Part shown: positions 1 to 5,135 of the stretch, in pieces | Layout: each line of letters opens with the position of its first letter | Position numbering within the stretch: position 1 is the stretch's first letter | DNA from: an uncultured Ruminococcus sp. | GTDB taxonomy: Bacteria > Bacillota > Clostridia > Oscillospirales > Ruminococcaceae | Assembly: GCA_947174965.1 (NCBI GenBank) | Contig: CAMWKY010000148.1 | Coordinates: 1-5,828, forward strand | Length of the DNA: 5,828 nucleotides | Reading direction: 5' to 3' | Position numbers and translations under genes: made by a program | The notes under the pieces: generated by a model | What the model was told of the DNA's origin: nothing | Database searches by the model: none | The model's input: only the letters and a program-made list of their open reading frames with translations

Positions 1-2
1 GA

Positions 3-8
3 TATAAT
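3..8 (+). promoter_or_regulatory. Putative -10 box of the CE12 esterase gene
   Basis: A perfect TATAAT hexamer lies at 3-8, 60 bases before the chosen start codon at 69. A matching -35 box would fall before the window, so this is only half a promoter. If it is real, transcription would start near 14-16 and leave a leader of about 55 nt. In AT-rich DNA a lone TATAAT can arise by chance. Confidence 0.4.
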
Positions 9-26
9 TAAAACAGCTAAAATAAT

Positions 27-50
27 ACAGCTTATGGTGCTTATAGCTGT
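27..50 (+). other. Small inverted repeat in the leader of the CE12 gene
   Basis: ACAGCT (27-32) pairs with AGCTGT (45-50). With one bulged T the stem extends inward through ATGG/TTAT, using two G-U pairs, around a three-base loop. A second ACAGCT copy at 13-18 could compete for the same right arm. The stem ends 6 nt before the Shine-Dalgarno sequence, so it could affect translation or RNA stability. It does not match any riboswitch class I know and has no T-tract, so it is not a terminator. Confidence 0.3.
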
Positions 51-56
51 ATGGAA

Positions 57-62
57 AAGGAG
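57..62 (+). promoter_or_regulatory. Ribosome binding site fixing the CE12 gene start at 69
   Basis: AAGGAG at 57-62 sits 6 nt before ATG at 69-71. An in-frame ATG at 51 would place this site inside the coding region and has no Shine-Dalgarno sequence of its own. The protein beginning at 69 starts MKAKK followed by a hydrophobic stretch, a normal signal peptide n-region. The start at 69 is therefore preferred. Confidence 0.85.
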
Positions 63-68
63 AAATTT

Positions 69-3000
69 ATGAAAGCAAAGAAACTTTTGAGCGGTCTCAC
101 TTCTCTTGCTGTTGCTTTTTCGGCAGGTGCTTTCAGTTCAGTTATTCCGCAGAATATGCTGACTTCTGATGCAGCAACTGTAAACTGGAAATTTGATTTT
201 GGTGGAGCAGGTACTGCAAACGGCTATACAGGAGTATCGGCAACGGACGGTTACAATGCTTCAAAGGGCTATGGTTTTGCGCAGACTGCAAATGTAGCCA
301 ATGTAACAGCAGGCGGAAACGGAGCAGGCAATGACGCTGTACAGTTCAAGACTGAAAATGCAGAAAATACATTTAATGTTGATTTGCCGAAAGGACTTTA
401 TGAAGTAAAGGTTATCACGGGAAACTGCAACCGTACTTCCATTAAAATGGAGGGTATGTTACAGATGATAAACCTTACAGGGAATAATGCTGTTGAAACA
501 ATACAGATTCCTGTTACAGACGGTCAACTTAATATTCAGGCAGTTGCAGGCAGAGCAGGTACACAGTTTTCAATATCTGCCGTTGAAATCACACAGCTTA
601 ATACAACAGGTGAAATGAGTCCTACAATATGGCTCTGCGGAGATTCAACAGTTGCAAATTACTATAATACAGCTGATACTGCACAGCACGGCTGGGGACA
701 GTTTTTAGGTGAATATGTTGATAAATCATGGCAGGTACGCAACATGGCGGCAAGCGGACAGTTTGCAAAGGGGTTTGTTGACGGCGGACAGTTCGTTCCT
801 ATTGAATATTACGGAAAAACAGGCGATATTTATGTTATTTCAATCGGAATAAATGACACTAACTATTCAAATGCAACAGAATATTATGAAACTGTTACAG
901 ATATGGTTAAAAAAGCAAAAGCAAAAGGCATGACAGTTGTACTTGTAAAACAACAGGGCAGACGTGGTGACCTTACAAGAAGTCCATTGTTAAGCGGTCG
1001 CTGGTTTGGCGGTGAACTTGATAAAATAGGCAGTGAACAGAATGTTACTGTTGTTGATTTATTCAATCCATGGCAGGAGTTCGGCTTGTCTGTCGGTTAT
1101 GACGGTATGGCATCATATTACGCAATTCAGGCGAACGGCTCAAATGATGATTTACATCAAAGTAAAATGGGTTCAATGAAACTTGCTGAACTCATGTCAA
1201 AACTGTACAATTTCAGTGGTATCACAGCGGAAGTAATGGACGAAACTGTTATGTATACATTCAAAAATGCAAACAGCGGTCTTTATATGGAAGTTGCAGA
1301 CGGAAAAATTGAAAGCGGTGCAAATGTTCAGCAATGGGGTATGACAGAGCCAATGGCGCATAACACATGGAAAGTTAAATCAGCAGGAGACGACTATTAT
1401 TATATCTGTCCTGCATTAAGTGATGACATTGTGCTTGACGTTGCAGGCAACAAGGCACTCAACGGACAGAACATAGGACTTTATGTGCAGAACGGTCAGG
1501 ACAATCAGAAATTCAAGTTTACTAAAAATTCTGACGGCTCTTATAAAATACGAACAAAAATTGCAAATGATATGTCTGCAATTGAAGTAAAAAATGCCTA
1601 TACAGATGCAGGGGCAAATATTCAGCAGTGGGAAGTAAACGGCGCAGACTGTCAGGACTGGTTTATCGAAAAGGCTGTTATTGCTACAACTACAACAACA
1701 GAGGCTACAACAACTACAACCACAACACAGGAAGTTACAACTACAACAGAAGTTACTACTGTAACAACTCCTCCTGTAAATATTCTGCTTGGTGATGCAA
1801 ATTGTGACGGTGCAGTTAATATTGCAGATGCCACAGCAATTATTCAGTGTTTAGGAAATCGTGATAAATATGCGCTTTCTCCAAAAGGTGAAATAAATGC
1901 AGATGTATATAATATAGGTGACGGCGTTACGGGTATGGACGCACTTTTCCTTCAGAAAGTTGAAGCAGGTATGGAAGAACTGCCCGTATATATCCCCCCG
2001 ACAACTACAACTACAGAAGCAACAACAGAAGAAACAACAACTACAGTTACAACTACAGCAGACCCTCACTATTATGCAGTTGACCAGTCATGGAGCAGTG
2101 GTGTTGCTGAAACGGTAAACGACGGCTATACAAAGACTGAACCTACAGAAAAAAGCGAAGTAGTGGGCTATCTCAATCTTGATAATATTCTTGACAGCAG
2201 TGTTGCATTTGATGTAGATGTTGCAGAAGCAGGAAACTACATGACGCATATCAGATTTGCAAATGGTACAGATGCCGACAGAAAAATGAAAGTTTATGTA
2301 AACGGCAACAAGAATGATTACTGGATTCAGTCATTTACTGGTACTGGAAGCTGGACAACATGGACAGAGTTCGGAATAGTTTTACCGCTTGTTGCAGGTA
2401 AAAACACAATAGAACTTGTATCAGCAACAGAAAATGGCGGTCCTAATCTTGATTACATCACTCTTACTCCTACAGATGAGCCGTATGCAGAAACATATGA
2501 CCCGAATAGCAATGCAAATACGACAGGTTCAGACAAGCCAACTATCTATATTGCAGGTGATTCGACAGTACAAAGCTATCGTGCGCAGTATGCACCGCAA
2601 CAGGGCTGGGGATATTATCTTTCCGACTACTTTACAGACAATGTAACAGTAGCAAATCATTCAATTGCAGGACGTTCAACAAAGAAATTCTATGATGAGG
2701 GCAGATGGCAGACTATAGCAGACAGTCTTAAACAGGGTGACTATGTAATGGTGCAGTTTGCTATAAATGATGCAGGCACATCAAATGCCGACAGATACGC
2801 TCCGACCTGCGGAAATGTAAATAATCCGTCAGCAGGTTCTTATGAATGGTATATGACAGAGTTTATTAAATCTGCAAAAGAAAAGGGTGCAACTCCGATA
2901 CTTGTCACAACAGTTATCGGAATGAAAGCATATTCAAACGGCAAATTCATCAACAGCTATACAAATTATTGTGATGCCTGCAAACAGCTTGCATCAAAAT

Positions 3001-3215
3001 ACAGCATACCATGTATCGACCTCAATACTCTTATGGTAAATCACTACAACTCAATCGGCTATGATAAGGCAGTCAAATATCATCTTATGGGTGTTGTTGA
3101 CGGCTCAACAGACGGCACACACTTCTGTGAAACTGGTGCTAATGTTGTTGCGGGACTTGTTGCAAATGATGTAAAGAATCAGAAAATAGCAGGTCTTGGC
3201 GAATACGTAAAATAA
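69..3215 (+). CDS. Secreted dockerin-bearing double CE12 acetylesterase (likely rhamnogalacturonan acetylesterase)
   Basis: A 1048-residue secreted enzyme predicted to remove acetyl esters from pectin (rhamnogalacturonan I) and to attach to a cellulosome scaffoldin. Order of parts: signal peptide (1 to about 36, hydrophobic core 6-26, likely cleavage at SDAA); galactose-binding-like domain (about 38-178); first CE12 SGNH esterase (about 186-384) with GDST nucleophile Ser193, oxyanion Gly230, GIND Asn262 and DDLH Asp360/His363; ricin-B-like CBM13 (about 390-536) with QQW, QKF and QDW repeat signatures; Thr-rich linker (539-569); type I dockerin (about 573-640); second Thr linker (645-664); CBM35 (about 668-803) with Trp762, Trp765 and a GPNLDYI end; second CE12 (about 823-1048) with GDST Ser832, Gly868, AIND Asn900 and DGTHF Asp1015/His1018. 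Both active sites look complete. The CE12 family acts mainly on rhamnogalacturonan; activity on acetyl-xylan is possible. The gene has its own terminator and looks monocistronic. Confidence 0.93.
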   Translation: MKAKKLLSGLTSLAVAFSAGAFSSVIPQNMLTSDAATVNWKFDFGGAGTANGYTGVSATDGYNASKGYGFAQTANVANVTAGGNGAGNDAVQFKTENAENTFNVDLPKGLYEVKVITGNCNRTSIKMEGMLQMINLTGNNAVETIQIPVTDGQLNIQAVAGRAGTQFSISAVEITQLNTTGEMSPTIWLCGDSTVANYYNTADTAQHGWGQFLGEYVDKSWQVRNMAASGQFAKGFVDGGQFVPIEYYGKTGDIYVISIGINDTNYSNATEYYETVTDMVKKAKAKGMTVVLVKQQGRRGDLTRSPLLSGRWFGGELDKIGSEQNVTVVDLFNPWQEFGLSVGYDGMASYYAIQANGSNDDLHQSKMGSMKLAELMSKLYNFSGITAEVMDETVMYTFKNANSGLYMEVADGKIESGANVQQWGMTEPMAHNTWKVKSAGDDYYYICPALSDDIVLDVAGNKALNGQNIGLYVQNGQDNQKFKFTKNSDGSYKIRTKIANDMSAIEVKNAYTDAGANIQQWEVNGADCQDWFIEKAVIATTTTTEATTTTTTTQEVTTTTEVTTVTTPPVNILLGDANCDGAVNIADATAIIQCLGNRDKYALSPKGEINADVYNIGDGVTGMDALFLQKVEAGMEELPVYIPPTTTTTEATTEETTTTVTTTADPHYYAVDQSWSSGVAETVNDGYTKTEPTEKSEVVGYLNLDNILDSSVAFDVDVAEAGNYMTHIRFANGTDADRKMKVYVNGNKNDYWIQSFTGTGSWTTWTEFGIVLPLVAGKNTIELVSATENGGPNLDYITLTPTDEPYAETYDPNSNANTTGSDKPTIYIAGDSTVQSYRAQYAPQQGWGYYLSDYFTDNVTVANHSIAGRSTKKFYDEGRWQTIADSLKQGDYVMVQFAINDAGTSNADRYAPTCGNVNNPSAGSYEWYMTEFIKSAKEKGATPILVTTVIGMKAYSNGKFINSYTNYCDACKQLASKYSIPCIDLNTLMVNHYNSIGYDKAVKYHLMGVVDGSTDGTHFCETGANVVAGLVANDVKNQKIAGLGEYVK
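1683..1775 (+). repeat. Low-complexity Thr-codon tract, linker 1
   Basis: This tract of 31 codons contains 20 Thr codons, nearly all ACA or ACT, with Glu/Val/Gln interruptions, ending in two prolines. It encodes the flexible, probably glycosylated linker between the CBM13 and the dockerin (residues 539-569). The near-repetitive ACA/ACT pattern is prone to length change by slippage. The antisense strand reads as spurious Val-rich peptide. Confidence 0.85.
1785..1985 (+). other. Dockerin type I module (within the CE12 gene)
   Basis: Residues about 573-639. The first calcium loop is canonical: Asp576, Asn578, Asp580-Gly581, Val583, Asp587, followed by a helix. The second loop begins at Asp612 and contains Asp618-Gly619 and Asp624. 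It is 13 rather than 12 residues long, with two extra residues before the Asp-Gly and one fewer after. Dockerins bind cohesins on scaffoldins, so the enzyme is expected to be part of a cellulosome. It lies in the middle of the protein, between the two Thr linkers. Confidence 0.88.
2001..2060 (+). repeat. Low-complexity Thr-codon tract, linker 2
   Basis: Twenty codons, 14 of them Thr (ACA/ACT), with Glu, Ala and Val interruptions (residues 645-664). It joins the dockerin to the CBM35 and matches linker 1 in composition. Together the two linkers give the dockerin freedom on both sides. Confidence 0.85.
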
Positions 3216-3221
3216 TATAAC

Positions 3222-3259
3222 AAAAATAACGCTGTTCACTCAAAAACAGCGTTATTTTT
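3222..3259. terminator. Strong bidirectional terminator between the CE12 gene and rpmB
   Basis: A perfect 15-bp inverted repeat (3222-3236 with 3245-3259) encloses an 8-nt loop. Its core is AACGCTGTT/AACAGCGTT. The right arm ends in TTTTT and the left arm begins with AAAAA, so the hairpin is followed by a U-run on either strand. It starts 7 nt after the CE12 stop codon. It should end that transcript and can back up termination of rpmB from the other side. Confidence 0.9.
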
Positions 3260-3260
3260 C

Positions 3261-3292
3261 TCAAAAAATAAAGGACGCTTCAAAGAACGTCC
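3261..3292 (-). terminator. Rho-independent terminator of rpmB
   Basis: GGACG (3273-3277) pairs with CGTCC (3288-3292). An inner TTC/GAA extension forms after one bulged C, leaving an AAA loop. Read on the minus strand, the hairpin runs directly into TTTATTTTTT (3272-3263). It lies 25 nt beyond the rpmB stop codon. It could also act weakly on the plus strand, where ATACTTTTTT follows. Confidence 0.8.
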
Positions 3293-3317
3293 GATACTTT
3301 TTTGTGATAAAGGTCGA

Positions 3318-3503
3318 TTAAGCTCTTTCAACCTTACCTGAACGCAGGCATCTTGAGCAAGCGTAGATATGACAAGGAGTACCCTTGACGATAGCCTTAA
3401 CACGCTTTACGTTTGGTTTCCATGTTCTGTTTGTTCTTCTGTGTGAGTGGGAAACCTTAATTCCAAATGTAACGCCCTTACCGCAGATTTCGCATTTTGC
3501 CAT
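3318..3503 (-). CDS. rpmB: 50S ribosomal protein L28 (C+ zinc-binding form)
   Basis: A 61-residue L28, a small basic protein of the large ribosomal subunit, recognised from MAKCEICGKG at the start, SHSHRRTNR with WKPN in the middle and CLRSGKVERA at the end. Cys4/Cys7 and Cys49/Cys52 form two CxxC pairs, the zinc-ribbon version common in clostridia; the Bacillus subtilis housekeeping form lacks them. An additional Cys44 is present. Length is normal. ATG at 503 bases into the 3000s (3501-3503 on the plus strand) is chosen because an ideal AAGGAGGT lies 7 nt upstream. A GTG three codons earlier overlaps that site and is rejected. The gene is transcribed alone, convergent with the CE12 gene and divergent from the scpA operon. 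Confidence 0.97.
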   Translation of the reverse strand: MAKCEICGKGVTFGIKVSHSHRRTNRTWKPNVKRVKAIVKGTPCHIYACSRCLRSGKVERA

Positions 3504-3510
3504 GGTCTGC

Positions 3511-3518
3511 ACCTCCTT
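3511..3518 (-). promoter_or_regulatory. Strong ribosome binding site of rpmB
   Basis: On the minus strand AAGGAGGT lies 7 nt before the ATG at 3503. It is complementary to the 16S rRNA tail over eight bases, as expected for a highly expressed ribosomal protein gene. It also excludes the in-frame GTG start at 3512. Confidence 0.9.
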
Positions 3519-3533
3519 ATAGAATCATAAAAA

Positions 3534-3559
3534 TCAGATAATATGGGCATATTATCAGA
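3534..3559 (-). other. 26-bp dyad in the rpmB leader
   Basis: GATAATATG (3537-3545) and CATATTATC (3548-3556) are perfect inverted copies around GG. After one A-A mismatch two more pairs form (TC/GA), giving symmetry over 3534-3559. It lies between the rpmB -10 box and the Shine-Dalgarno sequence, starting near the predicted transcript 5' end. In the RNA the stem is followed by ATTTTT. It could be a 5'-stabilising hairpin, a weak attenuator or a protein-binding operator; the sequence alone does not decide. Confidence 0.55.
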
Positions 3560-3569
3560 CAACAAATAT

Positions 3570-3598
3570 ATTGTATCATACTTTTTCAGAAAATGCAA
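3570..3598 (-). promoter_or_regulatory. Sigma-A-type promoter of rpmB
   Basis: On the minus strand TTGCAT (3598-3593) and TACAAT (3575-3570) are separated by exactly 17 nt. A TG lies one base before the -10, which makes it an extended -10. Transcription should start near 3562-3564, leaving a leader of about 60 nt that contains the dyad. Confidence 0.8.
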
Positions 3599-3655
3599 GT
3601 GTTTTTTGAAAAAAAATACAAATTTTTTTAATAAGCATAAATTTACAAATTAGAC

Positions 3656-3684
3656 TTGAAAAAATTGTGCATTTGTAGTATAAT
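3656..3684 (+). promoter_or_regulatory. Sigma-A-type promoter of the S2P-like/scpA/scpB operon
   Basis: TTGAAA (3656-3661) and a perfect TATAAT (3679-3684) are 17 nt apart. Transcription should begin near 3691, giving a leader of about 28 nt. The ribosome binding site GAGAGGAG (3704-3711) follows, 7 nt before the ATG at 3719. The divergent rpmB promoter lies about 57 bp to the left, with very AT-rich DNA between. Confidence 0.83.
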
Positions 3685-3718
3685 AAATATTGTATCATAA
3701 TTTGAGAGGAGTAAAAAA

Positions 3719-4387
3719 ATGTTAAACTTTTTTTTGAGAATTTTCAGCCGTGTCCTGATGCTTTTTCTTGTACTTCCTGTTACAAATTCTGTAAAAGGAC
3801 TTGTTGCAAGGTGGCTTGGTGATGATACGGCGGACAGAGAGGGCAGAATTACGCTCAATCCTCTGGCACATCTTGACCCACTCGGCTCACTTGCCATTCT
3901 TATATGTGGATTCGGCTGGTCTAAACCTTTGCCGATTAATGTCAACAATATGAAAGACCTGAAAAAAGGAATTATCCTTATTTCGCTGACAGCACCTGTT
4001 ACACATTATCTCATGGCGATTTTATGTATGAATGCTTATACTTTTATGTCATTGAAATTAAATGTTTCAAGCAGTGCAATGTATGCTATATATATAATTC
4101 TGATTTTTCTTGCAAATATAAATGTATGTCTCGGTACTATCGATTTGCTTCCGTTACCACCTCTTGATGGCTTTCATATTCTCTATCAGCTTGCAAATCC
4201 TAAAATGCTTAGCTGGTATCATAGGAACTATCAGCAGATAAATCAGTATTCAACATATATTCTTCTTGGACTGTTCTTTATAGGTACTCTCACAGGCGGA
4301 CTGATTGACCCTTTAGGCTGGCTTATCAATCTTGTATTCAGCCTTCTGAGTGTAACAACTGCATGGATTCCGCTGGTGTTCGGCTGA
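3719..4387 (+). CDS. Site-2-protease-like (M50B) membrane protein, HExxH motif lost; probably non-catalytic
   Basis: A 222-residue polytopic membrane protein related to compact bacterial site-2 proteases (M50B). Family landmarks: LGDDTADREGR (33-43), LNPLAHLDPLG (46-56), GFGWSKPLP (64-72) and LPLPPLDG (144-151), the last carrying the third metal-ligand Asp150. Hydrophobic segments lie near 4-22, 84-109, 120-141, 178-195 and 197-218. In active members HExxH sits immediately before the G-x-V-A-x-x-L-G-D segment. Here that place reads TNSVK (22-26), so both zinc histidines and the catalytic glutamate are absent. The usual GPxxN is APVTH (92-96), and FN before LLP is ID. The frame is intact and the rest well conserved, so this looks like a maintained pseudoprotease, not a decaying gene. 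It is first in an operon, 1 nt ahead of scpA. Its role is unknown; a scaffold or substrate-binding role is only a guess. Confidence 0.85.
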   Translation: MLNFFLRIFSRVLMLFLVLPVTNSVKGLVARWLGDDTADREGRITLNPLAHLDPLGSLAILICGFGWSKPLPINVNNMKDLKKGIILISLTAPVTHYLMAILCMNAYTFMSLKLNVSSSAMYAIYIILIFLANINVCLGTIDLLPLPPLDGFHILYQLANPKMLSWYHRNYQQINQYSTYILLGLFFIGTLTGGLIDPLGWLINLVFSLLSVTTAWIPLVFG

Positions 4388-4388
4388 T

Positions 4389-5135
4389 ATGGAAACAATA
4401 ACATACAAGCTTGATGTATATGAAGGTCCTCTTGATGTTCTGTTAAATCTTATAATAAAACACAAGCTGAATATTTATGATATTGAAATATCAAAACTTC
4501 TGGAGCAGTATATGCTGTATATTGATGAGTCGCACCGTCAGAATCTTGAACTTGCAGGGGAATTTCTTGAAATGGCGGCAAGACTTATCTATATAAAAAC
4601 AGCAGAACTTCTCCCGAAACCTGAAGAAGCAGAGAAGATGAAAAAAGAACTTGAGGGGGCTTTGATTGAACTTTCCCTTTGCAGACTTGCGGCAGAAGCA
4701 CTTGCAAAAAGAAGTGTCGGCAACAATATTTTTGTACGCAAGCCCATGAAAATAAAAGCAGATATGACGTATACACTGAAACACGACCCCGAAATACTTG
4801 TATCGGCTTATAATGCGCTTTCGCCACGAAAATTAAAAGATGAACTGAAAAAAACTCACATAGAAAACAAGATAAATGCAGTTGTAAAGCGAAAAATAGT
4901 TCCCGTTATGACAAAAGTAATACATATTCTGCGTGAATTGTATTCAACAGGTGAAGTTTCAATGGACAGGCTTTATGACGGTATAACAGACCGTTCTGCA
5001 AGAGTTGCAACTTTTCTTGCTGTTCTTGAAATGACGAAATTCGGCAGAATTACCATAAGTGATGATAATACAACAGTATTCTTAAAAGGAGGCGCACGCA
5101 GGAATTGGAAATCAAGGAAAAACTTGGAGCAATAG
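4389..5135 (+). CDS. scpA: Segregation and condensation protein A (kleisin of SMC-ScpAB)
   Basis: A 248-residue kleisin that bridges the two heads of the SMC dimer and binds ScpB, compacting and separating newly replicated origins on the nucleoid. The N-terminal signature VYEGPLDVLLNLI (10-22) followed by KLNIYDIEI (26-34) is classic ScpA. The AARLIYIKTAELLP helix (about 63-76) also fits. A charged middle region follows, then a C-terminal winged helix (about 170-235) containing TFLAVLEMTKFGRITI. Length is normal for the family. The ATG lies one base after the preceding stop codon and has no good Shine-Dalgarno sequence, so translation is probably coupled to the upstream gene. The last ten codons overlap the start of scpB, and scpB's ribosome binding site lies within scpA. 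Confidence 0.97.
   Translation: METITYKLDVYEGPLDVLLNLIIKHKLNIYDIEISKLLEQYMLYIDESHRQNLELAGEFLEMAARLIYIKTAELLPKPEEAEKMKKELEGALIELSLCRLAAEALAKRSVGNNIFVRKPMKIKADMTYTLKHDPEILVSAYNALSPRKLKDELKKTHIENKINAVVKRKIVPVMTKVIHILRELYSTGEVSMDRLYDGITDRSARVATFLAVLEMTKFGRITISDDNTTVFLKGGARRNWKSRKNLEQ
5086..5092 (+). promoter_or_regulatory. Ribosome binding site of scpB inside scpA
   Basis: AAGGAGG at 5086-5092 is a full-strength Shine-Dalgarno sequence within the scpA coding region, 12 nt before the TTG at 5105. That spacing is longer than usual. No ATG, GTG or other TTG in the scpB frame lies closer, so TTG at 5105 is the only reasonable start. Confidence 0.75.

Noticed and set aside
51..68. Upstream ATG at 51 as the start of the CE12 gene
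   Set aside because: It would place the AAGGAG ribosome binding site inside the gene, has no binding site of its own, and adds acidic residues before the signal peptide.
884..1066. Minus-strand open frame inside the first CE12 domain
   Set aside because: It lies opposite a well-conserved esterase domain and has no recognisable protein features.
1683..1775. CRISPR-like or tandem-repeat array
   Set aside because: The repeats are simple ACA/ACT codons in frame within a linker, with no spacers or palindromic repeat units.
1652..2118. Reading frames opposite and out of phase around the Thr linkers (1652-1834, 1851-2069, 1918-2118)
   Set aside because: They are Val-, Cys- or Gln-rich by-products of ACA/ACT repeats read in other frames, with no ribosome binding site or family resemblance.
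2416..2646. Plus-strand shifted frame in the CBM35/second CE12 region
   Set aside because: Gln/Met-rich composition typical of a shadow frame; the main frame carries clear CBM35 and CE12 motifs.
3504..3512. GTG at 3512 as the start of rpmB
   Set aside because: It overlaps the AAGGAGGT site that serves ATG at 3503, and L28 proteins begin at MAK/MAR-C.
3687..3699. Second rpmB promoter using the repeat copy at 3687-3699
   Set aside because: The -10-like TACAAT is present on the minus strand, but the bases 17 nt upstream give TTTTTA, a poor -35.
3643..3948. Minus-strand frame covering the operon promoter and the start of the S2P-like gene
   Set aside because: It overlaps a consensus-like promoter and conserved coding sequence; no start signal or homology is visible.
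3719..4387. S2P-like gene as a decaying pseudogene or sequencing error
   Set aside because: The frame is open from a good ribosome binding site to a stop one base before scpA, and the other family motifs are intact. Restoring HExxH would need several substitutions, not a single frameshift.
4491..4827. Minus-strand Cys/Phe-rich frames opposite scpA
   Set aside because: They are complements of Lys/Glu-rich scpA codons and have no independent support.
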